From Treponema ruminis (GTDB lineage Bacteria; Spirochaetota; Spirochaetia; Treponematales; Treponemataceae): 64,000 bases of DNA. The stretch spans positions 2,170,001 through 2,234,000 of the forward strand of contig CP031518.1 of assembly GCA_017161305.1 (NCBI GenBank). Direction: 5' to 3'. The position numbers and the translations under genes were made by a program. The notes beneath the pieces are model-generated. The model did not search any database, had not been told where the DNA came from, and saw only the letters and a list, made by a program, of their open reading frames with translations. Each line of letters opens with the position of its first letter. The stretch's first letter is position 1. Of the stretch, positions 1 to 7,886 are shown piece after piece.

Positions 1-293
1 TGCTCATGATTGGTGCAAATGCCCTTTCAATCCTTGGAATCACGGTAACTGCCTTGCTCGGCATGTTCGGAATTTCAGTCGGTCTTGAAGGTTACGCTTT
101 TGCCCGCACGGGATTCTTGAATAACTTCAATGTCTCTGAAAAAGTGAAAAAATCCATGTCTGCCCTTGAGCGACTCTGCTTCCTTGCAGCGGGCTTGTGT
201 TGTATTGACCCTCATCCGGCAACAGACATTTTCGGCGTGATTCTGCTCGGCATTTTGATTGCAATGCAGATTTTCCGCCGCAGGAAAAACTAG
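1..293 (+). CDS. TRAP transporter fused permease, C-terminal end (partial)
   Basis: Only the last 96 or so codons lie in the window; the frame is open back to base 3, so the gene starts upstream. The visible piece has hydrophobic helices, the segment GLEGYAFART, then ERLCFLAAGLCCIDPHPATD and a last helix ending in RRRKN. This fits the C-terminus of the 4TM/12TM fused TRAP permeases, inner-membrane ion-coupled solute importers that work with a periplasmic TAXI-type binding protein. The substrate cannot be told from this fragment. The next gene has its own promoter, so this is probably the end of a separate transcription unit. Confidence 0.6.
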   Translation, partial: LMIGANALSILGITVTALLGMFGISVGLEGYAFARTGFLNNFNVSEKVKKSMSALERLCFLAAGLCCIDPHPATDIFGVILLGILIAMQIFRRRKN

Positions 294-296
294 CTT

Positions 297-325
297 TTGC
301 TTTTAGCACAATTTTGTGCTATACT
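297..325 (+). promoter_or_regulatory. sigma-70 type promoter placed for a leaderless transcript
   Basis: TTGCTT (297-302), a 17-base spacer, TATACT (320-325). The -10 box ends six bases before the ATG at 332, so transcription should start at or next to the start codon. No ribosome binding site lies before that ATG. Confidence 0.6.
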
Positions 326-331
326 TATAGT

Positions 332-1408
332 ATGAACAAAGAATTTTCTGAACGCCTTCAAAAAATTGAGGGCGTTTTAAATACATATCTTCCCCACCAG
401 GTTAATGATGACTGGCGCTCACTTTCTTTTGGAGCAATTGATTCCTGTGTCAGCCAGTCTCATCTTTCAAACCTGCTTGACCCCTGCAAAAGTCTCATTG
501 ACTTGGGCGGAAAAAGATGGCGGCCTTTACTCCTTGTCCTCTGTGCGGAACTTGCTTCTTCAAAAAAATCAGAGGCTGAGAAAAAAACTTCCCTTGAAAA
601 TGCCTACAATATCACGCCTCTCGTAGAATTTGCCCACACAGCAAGTTTGATTCACGACGATATCGAAGATTGTGCCGACACCCGCCGGGGAAAGCCAGCT
701 GCCCACATCAGTTACGGCCTTGATGTCGCCCTGAATGCGGGTTCATGGCTTTATTTTGAGGCAAGCACCTGCATTAAAAATCTTAAAATTTCTGATTCAG
801 AAAAGCTTCGTCTTTATGAGCTTTTCCTGCTGGAACTCCGCCGCCTGCATTTAGGTCAGGCCATGGACATCCTCTGGCACCGAAATCCTGATTTAATTCC
901 TTCCGTCGCAGAGTACACGGCAATGGTCCGAAACAAAACCGGCACACTTTCCCGCCTTGCCGTCAAGCTTGGTGTTCTTGCCGGTGGAGCAGAGCCGGAG
1001 CTGATTGAAAAGGCCGGAAGCTATGCCCAGGACGTCGGCACCGGTTTTCAGATTATCGATGACGTAATCAATCTCACGACCGGAAATCCCGGCAAAAAGC
1101 GCGGTGATGACATCGTTGAGGGCAAAAAAAGTCTTCCTGTCCTCATTCATCTGGAAAAATCTCCTGACGATGCGGCTAAACTGGCTTCTCTCTTTTCACA
1201 GGCCAGGGCTGAGGGGATTGATTCACCTGCCGTTGAAGATGCAATTTCAATCCTCAGTCAGAGCGGGGCTGTCGAAGAAGCTAAAAATCAGGGCAAAAAA
1301 ATCATCAGCGAGAATGCAAATGCACTTGCAGGACTTTTCGGCGATTCCCAGTCAAAGGCTGCTCTTCTCATAAAAGAGCTTTTCGATTTGCTTCAGAGCA
1401 AGGCCTGA
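332..1408 (+). CDS. Polyprenyl (isoprenyl) diphosphate synthase
   Basis: A 358-residue trans-prenyltransferase that condenses isopentenyl diphosphate onto allylic diphosphates to make the lipid chain of carriers or quinones. The first aspartate-rich motif is intact (LIHDDIEDCADTRRG, DDxxD near residue 110). The second reads DDVIN near residue 240, with Asn at the last Asp position. A GKKRGDDIVEGKKSLP loop follows, as is usual in the family. The chosen start is the ATG at 332 because the -10 box ends six bases upstream. An in-frame ATG at 314 lies inside the promoter and is unlikely. Chain length cannot be judged by eye. A TPR protein follows 13 bases after the stop codon. Confidence 0.85.
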   Translation: MNKEFSERLQKIEGVLNTYLPHQVNDDWRSLSFGAIDSCVSQSHLSNLLDPCKSLIDLGGKRWRPLLLVLCAELASSKKSEAEKKTSLENAYNITPLVEFAHTASLIHDDIEDCADTRRGKPAAHISYGLDVALNAGSWLYFEASTCIKNLKISDSEKLRLYELFLLELRRLHLGQAMDILWHRNPDLIPSVAEYTAMVRNKTGTLSRLAVKLGVLAGGAEPELIEKAGSYAQDVGTGFQIIDDVINLTTGNPGKKRGDDIVEGKKSLPVLIHLEKSPDDAAKLASLFSQARAEGIDSPAVEDAISILSQSGAVEEAKNQGKKIISENANALAGLFGDSQSKAALLIKELFDLLQSKA

Positions 1409-1421
1409 TCCGGGGGCTGTT

Positions 1422-1976
1422 ATGGTAGAGAATGTAGCAACACTGAACACTCAGGCTATTGAGTTTGCAGAACACGGTCAGTATTTCGAGGCTATTGCCT
1501 GTCTCAAGCGTGCGATTTCGATTGAGCGCTTCAATCATCTTCTCTGGTACAATCTGGGAATCACTTACCGTGACGCCGGCAACTTGACTGATGCCAAGCA
1601 GGCTCTTTTGCGGGCCCACGAAATCGCTGACGATGACGATGAAATCCTTGAAACTCTGGCACTTGTTTGCTTCAATCAGGGCTGTAACGAGGAAGCAATG
1701 GCTTACTGCCTTGAAGGACTGGCAAAAAACAGTCAGAATGCCCATATCTGGAACACAGTCGGTGTAATTTACTTCAATCAGAATGATTTTCCCATGGCCT
1801 GCGAGGCTTTTGAAAACGCCGTTACAATCAATTCCTACTACTACGACGCGCTTTTCAATCTTCGCGACACTTACGATGAGCTGGGGAACAAAGCCGGCTA
1901 TCAGATGTGCGTCGAGCAGATGAAGAACATTCAGCTGGGTGAGAACGATTTTAAGAACGAGGGAAGTGATGCGTGA
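1422..1976 (+). CDS. Tetratricopeptide-repeat protein
   Basis: A 184-residue protein made almost wholly of TPR units, for example WYNLGITYRDAGNLTDAKQA, ALVCFNQGCNEEAMAYCLEG and WNTVGVIYFNQNDFPMACEA, about four to five repeats at 34-residue spacing. TPR arrays are protein-protein scaffolds; no enzyme domain, signal peptide or membrane helix is present, so it is probably cytoplasmic. It sits 13 bases after the polyprenyl synthase gene, and its last codons overlap the start of the rseC-like gene, which implies one operon. The binding partner is unknown. Confidence 0.8.
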   Translation: MVENVATLNTQAIEFAEHGQYFEAIACLKRAISIERFNHLLWYNLGITYRDAGNLTDAKQALLRAHEIADDDDEILETLALVCFNQGCNEEAMAYCLEGLAKNSQNAHIWNTVGVIYFNQNDFPMACEAFENAVTINSYYYDALFNLRDTYDELGNKAGYQMCVEQMKNIQLGENDFKNEGSDA

Positions 1977-2382
1977 TTTTGCTATCGTCAAGGCAATTGA
2001 CGGTCAAAAAATCGAAGTTGTCTCTCTGATTTCAGATGCCTGCCTGGCCTGCAATAACATTCACTGCGCAAAGGACGGCAAGAGCTTTCAGGTGCTCAAC
2101 AAAAAAAATCTTCCCCTGCAGGAAAACAACATAATCCGTATTGGCTTTCCCCGCATTTTGACCGGAATTCTGGGTTTGATTTCCCTTTTCTTCCCGATTG
2201 CAAGCAGCGTGGCTGGTTTTTTACTGACTCCATATTTTTCAAGGCGCTTTGAATTTGACGTCACTCCTTCAAGCCAGGCCTGCATGGTGGGCATTTTCTT
2301 TGTGCTGGCAGCCTTTATCGTCTTTGCCATAAGCCGCACCGACATTCATGTCAAGCAGCCCGAAGTCCTTCAGGTGATGTAA
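1969..2382 (+). CDS. RseC/MucC-like membrane protein
   Basis: A 137-residue protein with the RseC/MucC layout: an N-terminal soluble part with a cysteine cluster (CLACNNIHCAKDG, about residues 24-36), then two membrane helices (about residues 66-88 and 103-122). In Proteobacteria RseC is tied to sigma-E control and SoxR reduction; in spirochaetes it usually sits near electron-transport genes and its role is not settled. The ATG at 1969 follows GGGAAG and overlaps the TPR gene stop codon, which supports this start over the earlier in-frame ATG at 1939. It ends the polyprenyl synthase-TPR operon. Confidence 0.65.
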   Translation: MRDFAIVKAIDGQKIEVVSLISDACLACNNIHCAKDGKSFQVLNKKNLPLQENNIIRIGFPRILTGILGLISLFFPIASSVAGFLLTPYFSRRFEFDVTPSSQACMVGIFFVLAAFIVFAISRTDIHVKQPEVLQVM

Positions 2383-2439
2383 ATTTATTGATTCAAGTTT
2401 TTCAGAAAACTCTGACCGGAAGCTCAAACTTCTTCTTGT

Positions 2440-2868
2440 TTATAAAATCTTTACCCACTTTTCGCGGCTTACTTTCCATTCAAGCCCCTTTTCACTTTCC
2501 TGGCTTTTCATTTCAACAATCCTGAAGGGGCTGATTTTTGTGAATGGAATATCGAAGCGGATTTGATGCTTGTTTTCTTCGCTGCTTTCGCACAGTTCCA
2601 GGTAGCCTTTTGCTTCTTTTCCGTTGATTTCAAGAGCGACCGAAAGACAGATTTTCTTTTCTTCTATATAAAAGCCTTGAACATCACTTTTTGTGATTTT
2701 GTCGTTAAGGCCCTTTAATTCCTTGCATTTAAGGCAGATAGGGTAGAGGGGCAGAACCGAGTCACCTTCCTGGCAAAGTTCCTTTTGAATTTTTCTGAGT
2801 AAAATGAGCTGATTGGGATTAGGAAAAATTACGATTTGACTTTTCAATTTTAAATTTTCCACTTTCAA
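2440..2868 (-). CDS. Hypothetical protein
   Basis: A protein of about 142 residues that I do not recognise. It is rich in Lys and Glu, has no signal peptide or membrane helix, and has a C-x-x-C pair (ICLKCKEL) near residues 44-50. The start is uncertain: the longest frame begins at a TTG at 2868 with no clear ribosome binding site, and a GTG at 2862 is possible. It is convergent with the rseC-like gene and divergent from the metalloprotease-like lipoprotein, with about 50 bases of AT-rich sequence upstream that could hold promoters for both. Codon use resembles its neighbours, so it is probably a real gene. Confidence 0.55.
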   Translation of the reverse strand: MKVENLKLKSQIVIFPNPNQLILLRKIQKELCQEGDSVLPLYPICLKCKELKGLNDKITKSDVQGFYIEEKKICLSVALEINGKEAKGYLELCESSEENKHQIRFDIPFTKISPFRIVEMKSQESEKGLEWKVSREKWVKIL

Positions 2869-2918
2869 TTGTCTTTAATATGATAGTTTAAATTTATTTT
2901 TTGTGATAGATTTAAGAT

Positions 2919-4613
2919 ATGATTTTTCGTGATTTTTCAAAAAAAGCGATTTCTCTTCTATGTGCCTGCATAATCCCCCTTCTTTTTTCATGCAGCCATA
3001 AATCTTCCTTTGTTCTCGATATTCCTGATTTTTATCCTTCTGAGGTCCTTGAATCTTCTTCCCGGGGTGTAAGATATTTTGCCTTCACTTCTGATCAGAG
3101 GGGAGCGATTGAGAATTTTTTTGATGCCAACGGCGACGCCTCTCTTTTGATTCAGCTCACCCCTTTAAAAGTCCGCACTTCAAGCCTTGATATTCAGGGT
3201 ACCCTTTCTTTCGGATTTTTCTACGATTATCATGAGAAGAGCGAAGAAGTCAATTCTCTTCCGGTAGTTACGGATCATCTTCAAAAATACAACGGCTCTT
3301 CTTTTGCCCTCGCTTTCTGTTTTGAAAAGAACAAGCAGGTTCCCCAGGGATTTTTCATAAAGTCGGCTTCAAAGATTTCTGTTGATTCTGCCCAGATTAC
3401 CCGGGCCTTTGTCGGCCATGATTTTTCCGGTGACCTTCCTCTCTTTGCTTTTGCACCAAACGGCGGAGTCAATAACGGAACTGACGATTTCCGGGGTGCT
3501 TCCCTTGCTTTCAATTCAATCAACACCCGCGAGGGCCTCATGCCAAAAATCACCGTAAAATTCCGGGACACAAGCGGCAGTCAGAAACTGGCTTTTGGCG
3601 GTGAAGTCCTTTACATCAGGCGTAACGAGGAGCCGGTGGAAATCCCAACCGCAGCCCTCAAAACTCCTTTCTCGGTTGTGACATATCCTGACGAGGAACA
3701 GTATCCCTGGTCAGTCCTGCTTACGGCTTCGGACAACAATCTGCTCACTTTTGCTCACGGCCGCAAGAACGTCCTGGTTCCGATTAAAGTTGATCCCGGC
3801 CTGATTATGAAATGGTCCCGCAACACCTGGCGGGGCAATGACTACGAGCTTTTTGAGTGGGACAGGTTTCCGGGAGTCCTCTTTTTTGACATTTCGACTT
3901 ATGCAGTTCAGGATGATTTTTTCCGCCGCCTTGCTTTCTTTGTAGAAAAGGCAGGTTTCAGGGGTCGCCTTCTTTCTGATTCGGAACTGAACGGCAAGCA
4001 CGGCTACAATGCACATGACTACAAGGCTGATGATCTGGCAAGATTTTTTGAAAAGGCCAGAATCGAGGACTTCCCCCTTAACGAAAAGGAACTTTTGCTC
4101 AAGGAAATCCTTGCTTACAACGGCGTGATTCAGATTGCTGAGTCTGGTCAGGTAATGGCAGGTAGCGGGGCTGTAATTTCGATTTCCCAGGAATCGCCTG
4201 ATTATCTCCGCACCACTTTCATCGCCCACGAAGGCTGGCACGGCATCTTCTTCATTGACGAAGAATTCCGCAATACCGTGGCTTCGATTTACTACACGAT
4301 TGACCCTCAGACTCTGGCTTACCTAAGGCGCTATTTCCAGGTCACTCCAAGCCTCAATTATGATGTCAATGACGATTATCTTATGAAAAACGAATTCATG
4401 GCCTACATGCTTCAAAGGCCTGTTACAGTCACGGCCTCATATTTCGTGGACATGGCAAAGAGGGAACATTCCCAGCAGCTTGCAAAACGCGAGGCTGATT
4501 ATATAATCGAGACCGGAGCCAGCGGATTTGACGGAGCCGCCCGCCTGCTCGATGAATACGTTAGCGACCGCTGGAATTTAAATGCCGGCCGGGTCTGGCT
4601 TATTTCCCGCTAG
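2919..4613 (+). CDS. Putative zinc-metallopeptidase lipoprotein
   Basis: A 564-residue protein with a lipoprotein signal peptide (LLFSC, predicted lipidated Cys25), so it should be anchored in an envelope membrane. The C-terminal third carries HEGWH (residues 437-441), an HExxH zinc motif inside the hydrophobic context TTFIAHEGWHGIFF, and KNEFMAYML downstream offers Glu492 as a possible third ligand. The N-terminal two thirds are beta-rich and not recognised. No classical protease family could be assigned by eye, so the function is inferred from the motif only. It is a single-gene unit; an extended -10 (TGATAGATT) ends six bases before the ATG. Confidence 0.6.
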   Translation: MIFRDFSKKAISLLCACIIPLLFSCSHKSSFVLDIPDFYPSEVLESSSRGVRYFAFTSDQRGAIENFFDANGDASLLIQLTPLKVRTSSLDIQGTLSFGFFYDYHEKSEEVNSLPVVTDHLQKYNGSSFALAFCFEKNKQVPQGFFIKSASKISVDSAQITRAFVGHDFSGDLPLFAFAPNGGVNNGTDDFRGASLAFNSINTREGLMPKITVKFRDTSGSQKLAFGGEVLYIRRNEEPVEIPTAALKTPFSVVTYPDEEQYPWSVLLTASDNNLLTFAHGRKNVLVPIKVDPGLIMKWSRNTWRGNDYELFEWDRFPGVLFFDISTYAVQDDFFRRLAFFVEKAGFRGRLLSDSELNGKHGYNAHDYKADDLARFFEKARIEDFPLNEKELLLKEILAYNGVIQIAESGQVMAGSGAVISISQESPDYLRTTFIAHEGWHGIFFIDEEFRNTVASIYYTIDPQTLAYLRRYFQVTPSLNYDVNDDYLMKNEFMAYMLQRPVTVTASYFVDMAKREHSQQLAKREADYIIETGASGFDGAARLLDEYVSDRWNLNAGRVWLISR

Positions 4614-4621
4614 AAGCAGCT

Positions 4622-5194
4622 TTACATTAAAGCCTGTGCGCTCAAATCGAGATTGAATTCTTTTTCGGCACCAACTGAAGTCATTGGGCCATGGCCCGGC
4701 ATGATTACTGTGTCGTCATTCAGCGACAGGATTTTTGATGTTATTCCCTTGCACAGGTGTTTTTTGGTGTAAGAGCATGAGCTTGAGCCGATTGTGCCCG
4801 CAAAAATTACGTCGCCTGTAAAGAGAACGCTGCCGATTTTGTAGACCATTGAATCCGCACTGTGGCCAGGCAGCGAAAAATATTCTACATTGAGGCCTGC
4901 AATCTTTTTGACACCCTCGTCTTTTAAAATATTCATTCCGCTTGCAAGTTCGTTATCAGCCGCATAAACCGTAAAATCATAAATCTTACGCAGGGTTTTT
5001 AGTCCCCGGTAATGATTTGTGTGCTTGTGGGTGATTAAAACCGCAACGAGATTGTATTTATCCTGCTCGATCTGGGCAATTAAGGCATTTGAAATTTTGC
5101 AGGGGTCGATAATCAAAGCCTCTTTTGTGACTTCATTTACAACGAGATAGCAGTTTGTGAGCTTTGCAAAGTCGAGGTGATGATAGATTTTCAT
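4622..5194 (-). CDS. Metallo-beta-lactamase-fold hydrolase (glyoxalase II-like)
   Basis: A 190-residue single-domain protein with the order of motifs seen in glyoxalase II and persulfide dioxygenase-like MBL proteins: THKHTNH (near residue 55), LPGHSADS, FTGDVIFAG and MPGHGPMTS. The canonical HxHxDH motif reads HKHTNH here, so the Asp that normally binds the second metal is Asn. The reaction is therefore uncertain. Its ATG overlaps the stop codon of the upstream pentapeptide-repeat gene (ATGA), so the two are translated from one message. Confidence 0.7.
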   Translation of the reverse strand: MKIYHHLDFAKLTNCYLVVNEVTKEALIIDPCKISNALIAQIEQDKYNLVAVLITHKHTNHYRGLKTLRKIYDFTVYAADNELASGMNILKDEGVKKIAGLNVEYFSLPGHSADSMVYKIGSVLFTGDVIFAGTIGSSSCSYTKKHLCKGITSKILSLNDDTVIMPGHGPMTSVGAEKEFNLDLSAQALM

Positions 5195-5877
5195 AAGCTA
5201 GGCCCCTTCTGAACGCCCTGAGGTACGTCGAGTTCCCGAAGACCTGTAAACAAGGCGCTTCCACGTTTGTCGAAAATTGCCGCATTGGTGTTTGACTGGC
5301 GGAAAGAAACGTTTTGCTGGGTGATTTCGTAAAAAACAGTTTCCTTGATGTTGCAGTTGCGGAAAGAAGTGTCAATCAGTTTGGCGTTGATGAAATATGA
5401 GCTGTATAAGTCTGAGTCGTCAAAGGAAGACTGGAAGGATGAGATGCCGCAGAAATTATTCTGAACCATGTCACTTCCCGTGAAAATTACATGACTGAAT
5501 TTGGCGCCTGCGTATGAAGAAAAGAGGACGTTGCTTTTCAAAAAGTTGCAGTCTGCGAAAACGGAATATGAAAAATTGGTAAGCCTTATCCTCATGCCTG
5601 AAGTTTTAATTCCGGAAAAAAGGCAGTTTGAAAAATCACAGCCATAAAAACGCTTGTTTGTGAGGTCGATGTTGGCGAAAGTGAGGCCGCTGGCATTGAG
5701 TCCTACGATTTTGTCATGACTTTCTATGTATGAATAAATTTTTTTTTGCAGGGCATCTTTGTCAGCTGTGTGGGCATAACAAAAATCAGCACTTTCGATA
5801 AGATTGCCGTTATTGTCGATGTCAGAAACAGCAAAGTGAGCGCACCCGGGCTCCCTGCATCTTGAAAATGAATACAT
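5191..5877 (-). CDS. Pentapeptide-repeat protein with N-terminal Cys-rich patch
   Basis: A 228-residue protein. Residues about 5-35 hold a Cys/His cluster (CREPGCAHFAV, then FCYAH), likely a small metal site. From about residue 60 onward the sequence shows the A(D/N)LxF periodicity of pentapeptide repeats (FANIDLTNKRFYGCDFSNCLF, split over several units), which fold into a square beta-helix. Such proteins often bind other proteins; no specific role can be given. It leads a two-gene unit with the MBL-fold gene. A TACAAT box on this strand ends six bases before the ATG and no ribosome binding site is seen, which suggests a leaderless start. Confidence 0.65.
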   Translation of the reverse strand: MYSFSRCREPGCAHFAVSDIDNNGNLIESADFCYAHTADKDALQKKIYSYIESHDKIVGLNASGLTFANIDLTNKRFYGCDFSNCLFSGIKTSGMRIRLTNFSYSVFADCNFLKSNVLFSSYAGAKFSHVIFTGSDMVQNNFCGISSFQSSFDDSDLYSSYFINAKLIDTSFRNCNIKETVFYEITQQNVSFRQSNTNAAIFDKRGSALFTGLRELDVPQGVQKGPSL

Positions 5878-5883
5878 ATAAAT

Positions 5884-5889
5884 ATTGTA
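5884..5889 (-). promoter_or_regulatory. -10 box before the pentapeptide-repeat gene
   Basis: TACAAT on the minus strand ends six bases before the ATG at 5877. The -35 position is only a T-run, so this is a weaker candidate than the other leaderless promoters in the window. Confidence 0.35.
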
Positions 5890-5920
5890 GCGTAAAATCT
5901 GCTATAAAAAAAGGGTGTCA

Positions 5921-5949
5921 TTGCAAGATTTAGCATAAAAGATTAAAAT
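5921..5949 (+). promoter_or_regulatory. Promoter of murI, leaderless arrangement
   Basis: TTGCAA (5921-5926), 17-base spacer, TAAAAT (5944-5949); the -10 box ends six bases before the ATG at 5956 and no ribosome binding site precedes it. Confidence 0.6.
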
Positions 5950-5955
5950 ATATCT

Positions 5956-6786
5956 ATGAATGATTCCGTGGACTTTGCCTTCCTTGACAGTGGAACAGGC
6001 GGAATTCCATATATGCTTTCTCTTCACGAAAAATTGCCGTCCGCAAGGTGCGTATATCTCGGCGACACGGAGCATTTTCCTTATGGCGAAAAGTCCGGCC
6101 AGCAAGTAACGGATTGTGCTTCAGAGGCAATCCAGAAGATAATTGATTTATGGAAGCCCCGGGCAATTGTTGTGGCATGCAATACGATTTCCGTCACGGC
6201 CCTGGATTCCCTGCGCCATCGCTTTACAAATCTTCCTATAATAGGCACTGTTCCTGCAATCAAAGTGGCAGCCTCTGTCACCAAAAATAAAAAAATCGGT
6301 CTTCTGGCAACTACGGCAACCGTGAATCATCCCTATTGCAAAAAGCTCGTCCAGGAATTTGCAGAAGACTGTCAGGTCTTTAACCGGGCCGATCCCAAAC
6401 TGATTGATTTCATCGAAAAAAATTATTTCAAGGCGAGCGAAGAAGAAAGACTCGAAGCCGTAAAGGAAGCGGCTAATTTTTTCAAGAAAAACGGATGTGA
6501 CGCGGTGATTTTGGGCTGCACCCATTTTACCCACATCGCCCAGGAAATGAGAAAGGCCTGCGGCAGTGGAATTACCGTGGTCGACAGTCGTGACGGAGTT
6601 GCAAATCAGGCAATCCGGAAAATTCACGAAGAAAAGGAAGCCTCTTGCCCATCAGACAGGGTCGGAGAGGGCAAATCTTCTATTAAAAATCTCACTTTCT
6701 TTGTCACAAAGGCTGATGAAAGGGAGATAGCTGAATACAAGACTCTCTGCGAGAATGTAAAAATTCCGTGGGGAGGCGTAATATAG
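5956..6786 (+). CDS. murI: Glutamate racemase
   Basis: A 276-residue cytoplasmic enzyme that converts L-glutamate to D-glutamate for peptidoglycan. The family landmarks are present: DSGTGGIPY (Asp11), VACNTIS (Cys75, first catalytic base) and LGCTHF (Cys188, second catalytic base). Length is as expected. It is the first gene of a run with manC and malQ; manC starts nine bases after its stop codon. Its promoter predicts a leaderless mRNA. Confidence 0.92.
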   Translation: MNDSVDFAFLDSGTGGIPYMLSLHEKLPSARCVYLGDTEHFPYGEKSGQQVTDCASEAIQKIIDLWKPRAIVVACNTISVTALDSLRHRFTNLPIIGTVPAIKVAASVTKNKKIGLLATTATVNHPYCKKLVQEFAEDCQVFNRADPKLIDFIEKNYFKASEEERLEAVKEAANFFKKNGCDAVILGCTHFTHIAQEMRKACGSGITVVDSRDGVANQAIRKIHEEKEASCPSDRVGEGKSSIKNLTFFVTKADEREIAEYKTLCENVKIPWGGVI

Positions 6787-6794
6787 GAGCAATT

Positions 6795-7859
6795 ATGAAA
6801 ACTTATGGCGTTATTATGGCAGGTGGCGGTGGAACAAGATTCTGGCCGCTTTCAAGACAGGCTAGGCCTAAGCAGCTTCTCAATTTGAGCGGCAAGGATT
6901 TAATGGTAAACGAAGCCATTGACCGCCTTTCAAAAACCGCTGACAAGGACGATATTTTCATCGTTACAAATAAAACTCAGGTTGCAAAAATGCTTGAGGC
7001 TACAAATGGCCGCATTCATAAAAATCATATCCTCTCGGAGCCAAGTGCCCGAAACACAGCCGCCTGTATCGGTTATGCCGCAATGGAAATCATCAAAAAG
7101 TACGGCGACGGAATCATGGTAATCACTCCGAGTGACGCTTACATCAAAAATGAGGCAGAATTCACCCGAATTTTGGGAATTGCAGTAAAGGCTGCCGAAG
7201 AAAAGGACGCCCTGGTCACTGTTGGAATCACGCCGACTTTTGCCGCAACCGGCTACGGCTACATCAAATTCCAGAAATCAGGCGAAAATGTCCTTAAAGT
7301 TCTCGAATTCAAGGAAAAGCCTGACCAGGCAACCGCCCAGAAATATGTAGACAGCGGTGAATACGCATGGAACAGCGGAATGTTCATCTGGAAGGCAAGT
7401 ACAATCCTTAAAAATTTCGAGCGCTTCCTGCCTGACATCTATGCTGACCTTCAGAAAATCGGCAATGCCATGAATACGGCCGACGAACTCAAAGTGATTG
7501 AAGCGCTTTATCCTAAGATTACCAGCATTTCAATTGACTACGGTATCATGGAAAAGGCTGATGATGTCTATGTCGTTCCCGGAGAATTCGGCTGGAACGA
7601 TGTCGGAAGTTTTGACATGATGGGAGTCCTGCACGAAGCTGATTCAAATGGCAACATCAGCATCGGAGATCAAATCAATGTTGACTCAAAAAACTGCATC
7701 ACATATTCAAGTGGCCGCCTCGTAGCGACAATTGGTCTTGATAATGTGGTTGTAATTGAAACTCCTGACGCCATTCTTGTCTGTGACAAAAATAAAGTTC
7801 AGGATGTAAAGAAAGTGGTCGAGCAGCTCAAGGCAGCCGGCCGGACAGAGTTATTGTAA
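6795..7859 (+). CDS. manC: Mannose-1-phosphate guanylyltransferase
   Basis: A 354-residue enzyme that makes GDP-mannose from GTP and mannose-1-phosphate. The N-terminal nucleotide-binding signature GGGGTRFWPLSR with PKQLL follows the start, and FKEKPD lies near residue 180. It lacks the C-terminal phosphomannose isomerase domain of bifunctional ManC proteins; a separate manA lies at 23941-24747. The start at 6795 is set by GGAGC upstream. GDP-mannose would feed surface glycans or glycolipids. Confidence 0.88.
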   Translation: MKTYGVIMAGGGGTRFWPLSRQARPKQLLNLSGKDLMVNEAIDRLSKTADKDDIFIVTNKTQVAKMLEATNGRIHKNHILSEPSARNTAACIGYAAMEIIKKYGDGIMVITPSDAYIKNEAEFTRILGIAVKAAEEKDALVTVGITPTFAATGYGYIKFQKSGENVLKVLEFKEKPDQATAQKYVDSGEYAWNSGMFIWKASTILKNFERFLPDIYADLQKIGNAMNTADELKVIEALYPKITSISIDYGIMEKADDVYVVPGEFGWNDVGSFDMMGVLHEADSNGNISIGDQINVDSKNCITYSSGRLVATIGLDNVVVIETPDAILVCDKNKVQDVKKVVEQLKAAGRTELL

Positions 7860-7886
7860 AATGTGTTATGGATTAAGGAGAGTTAT

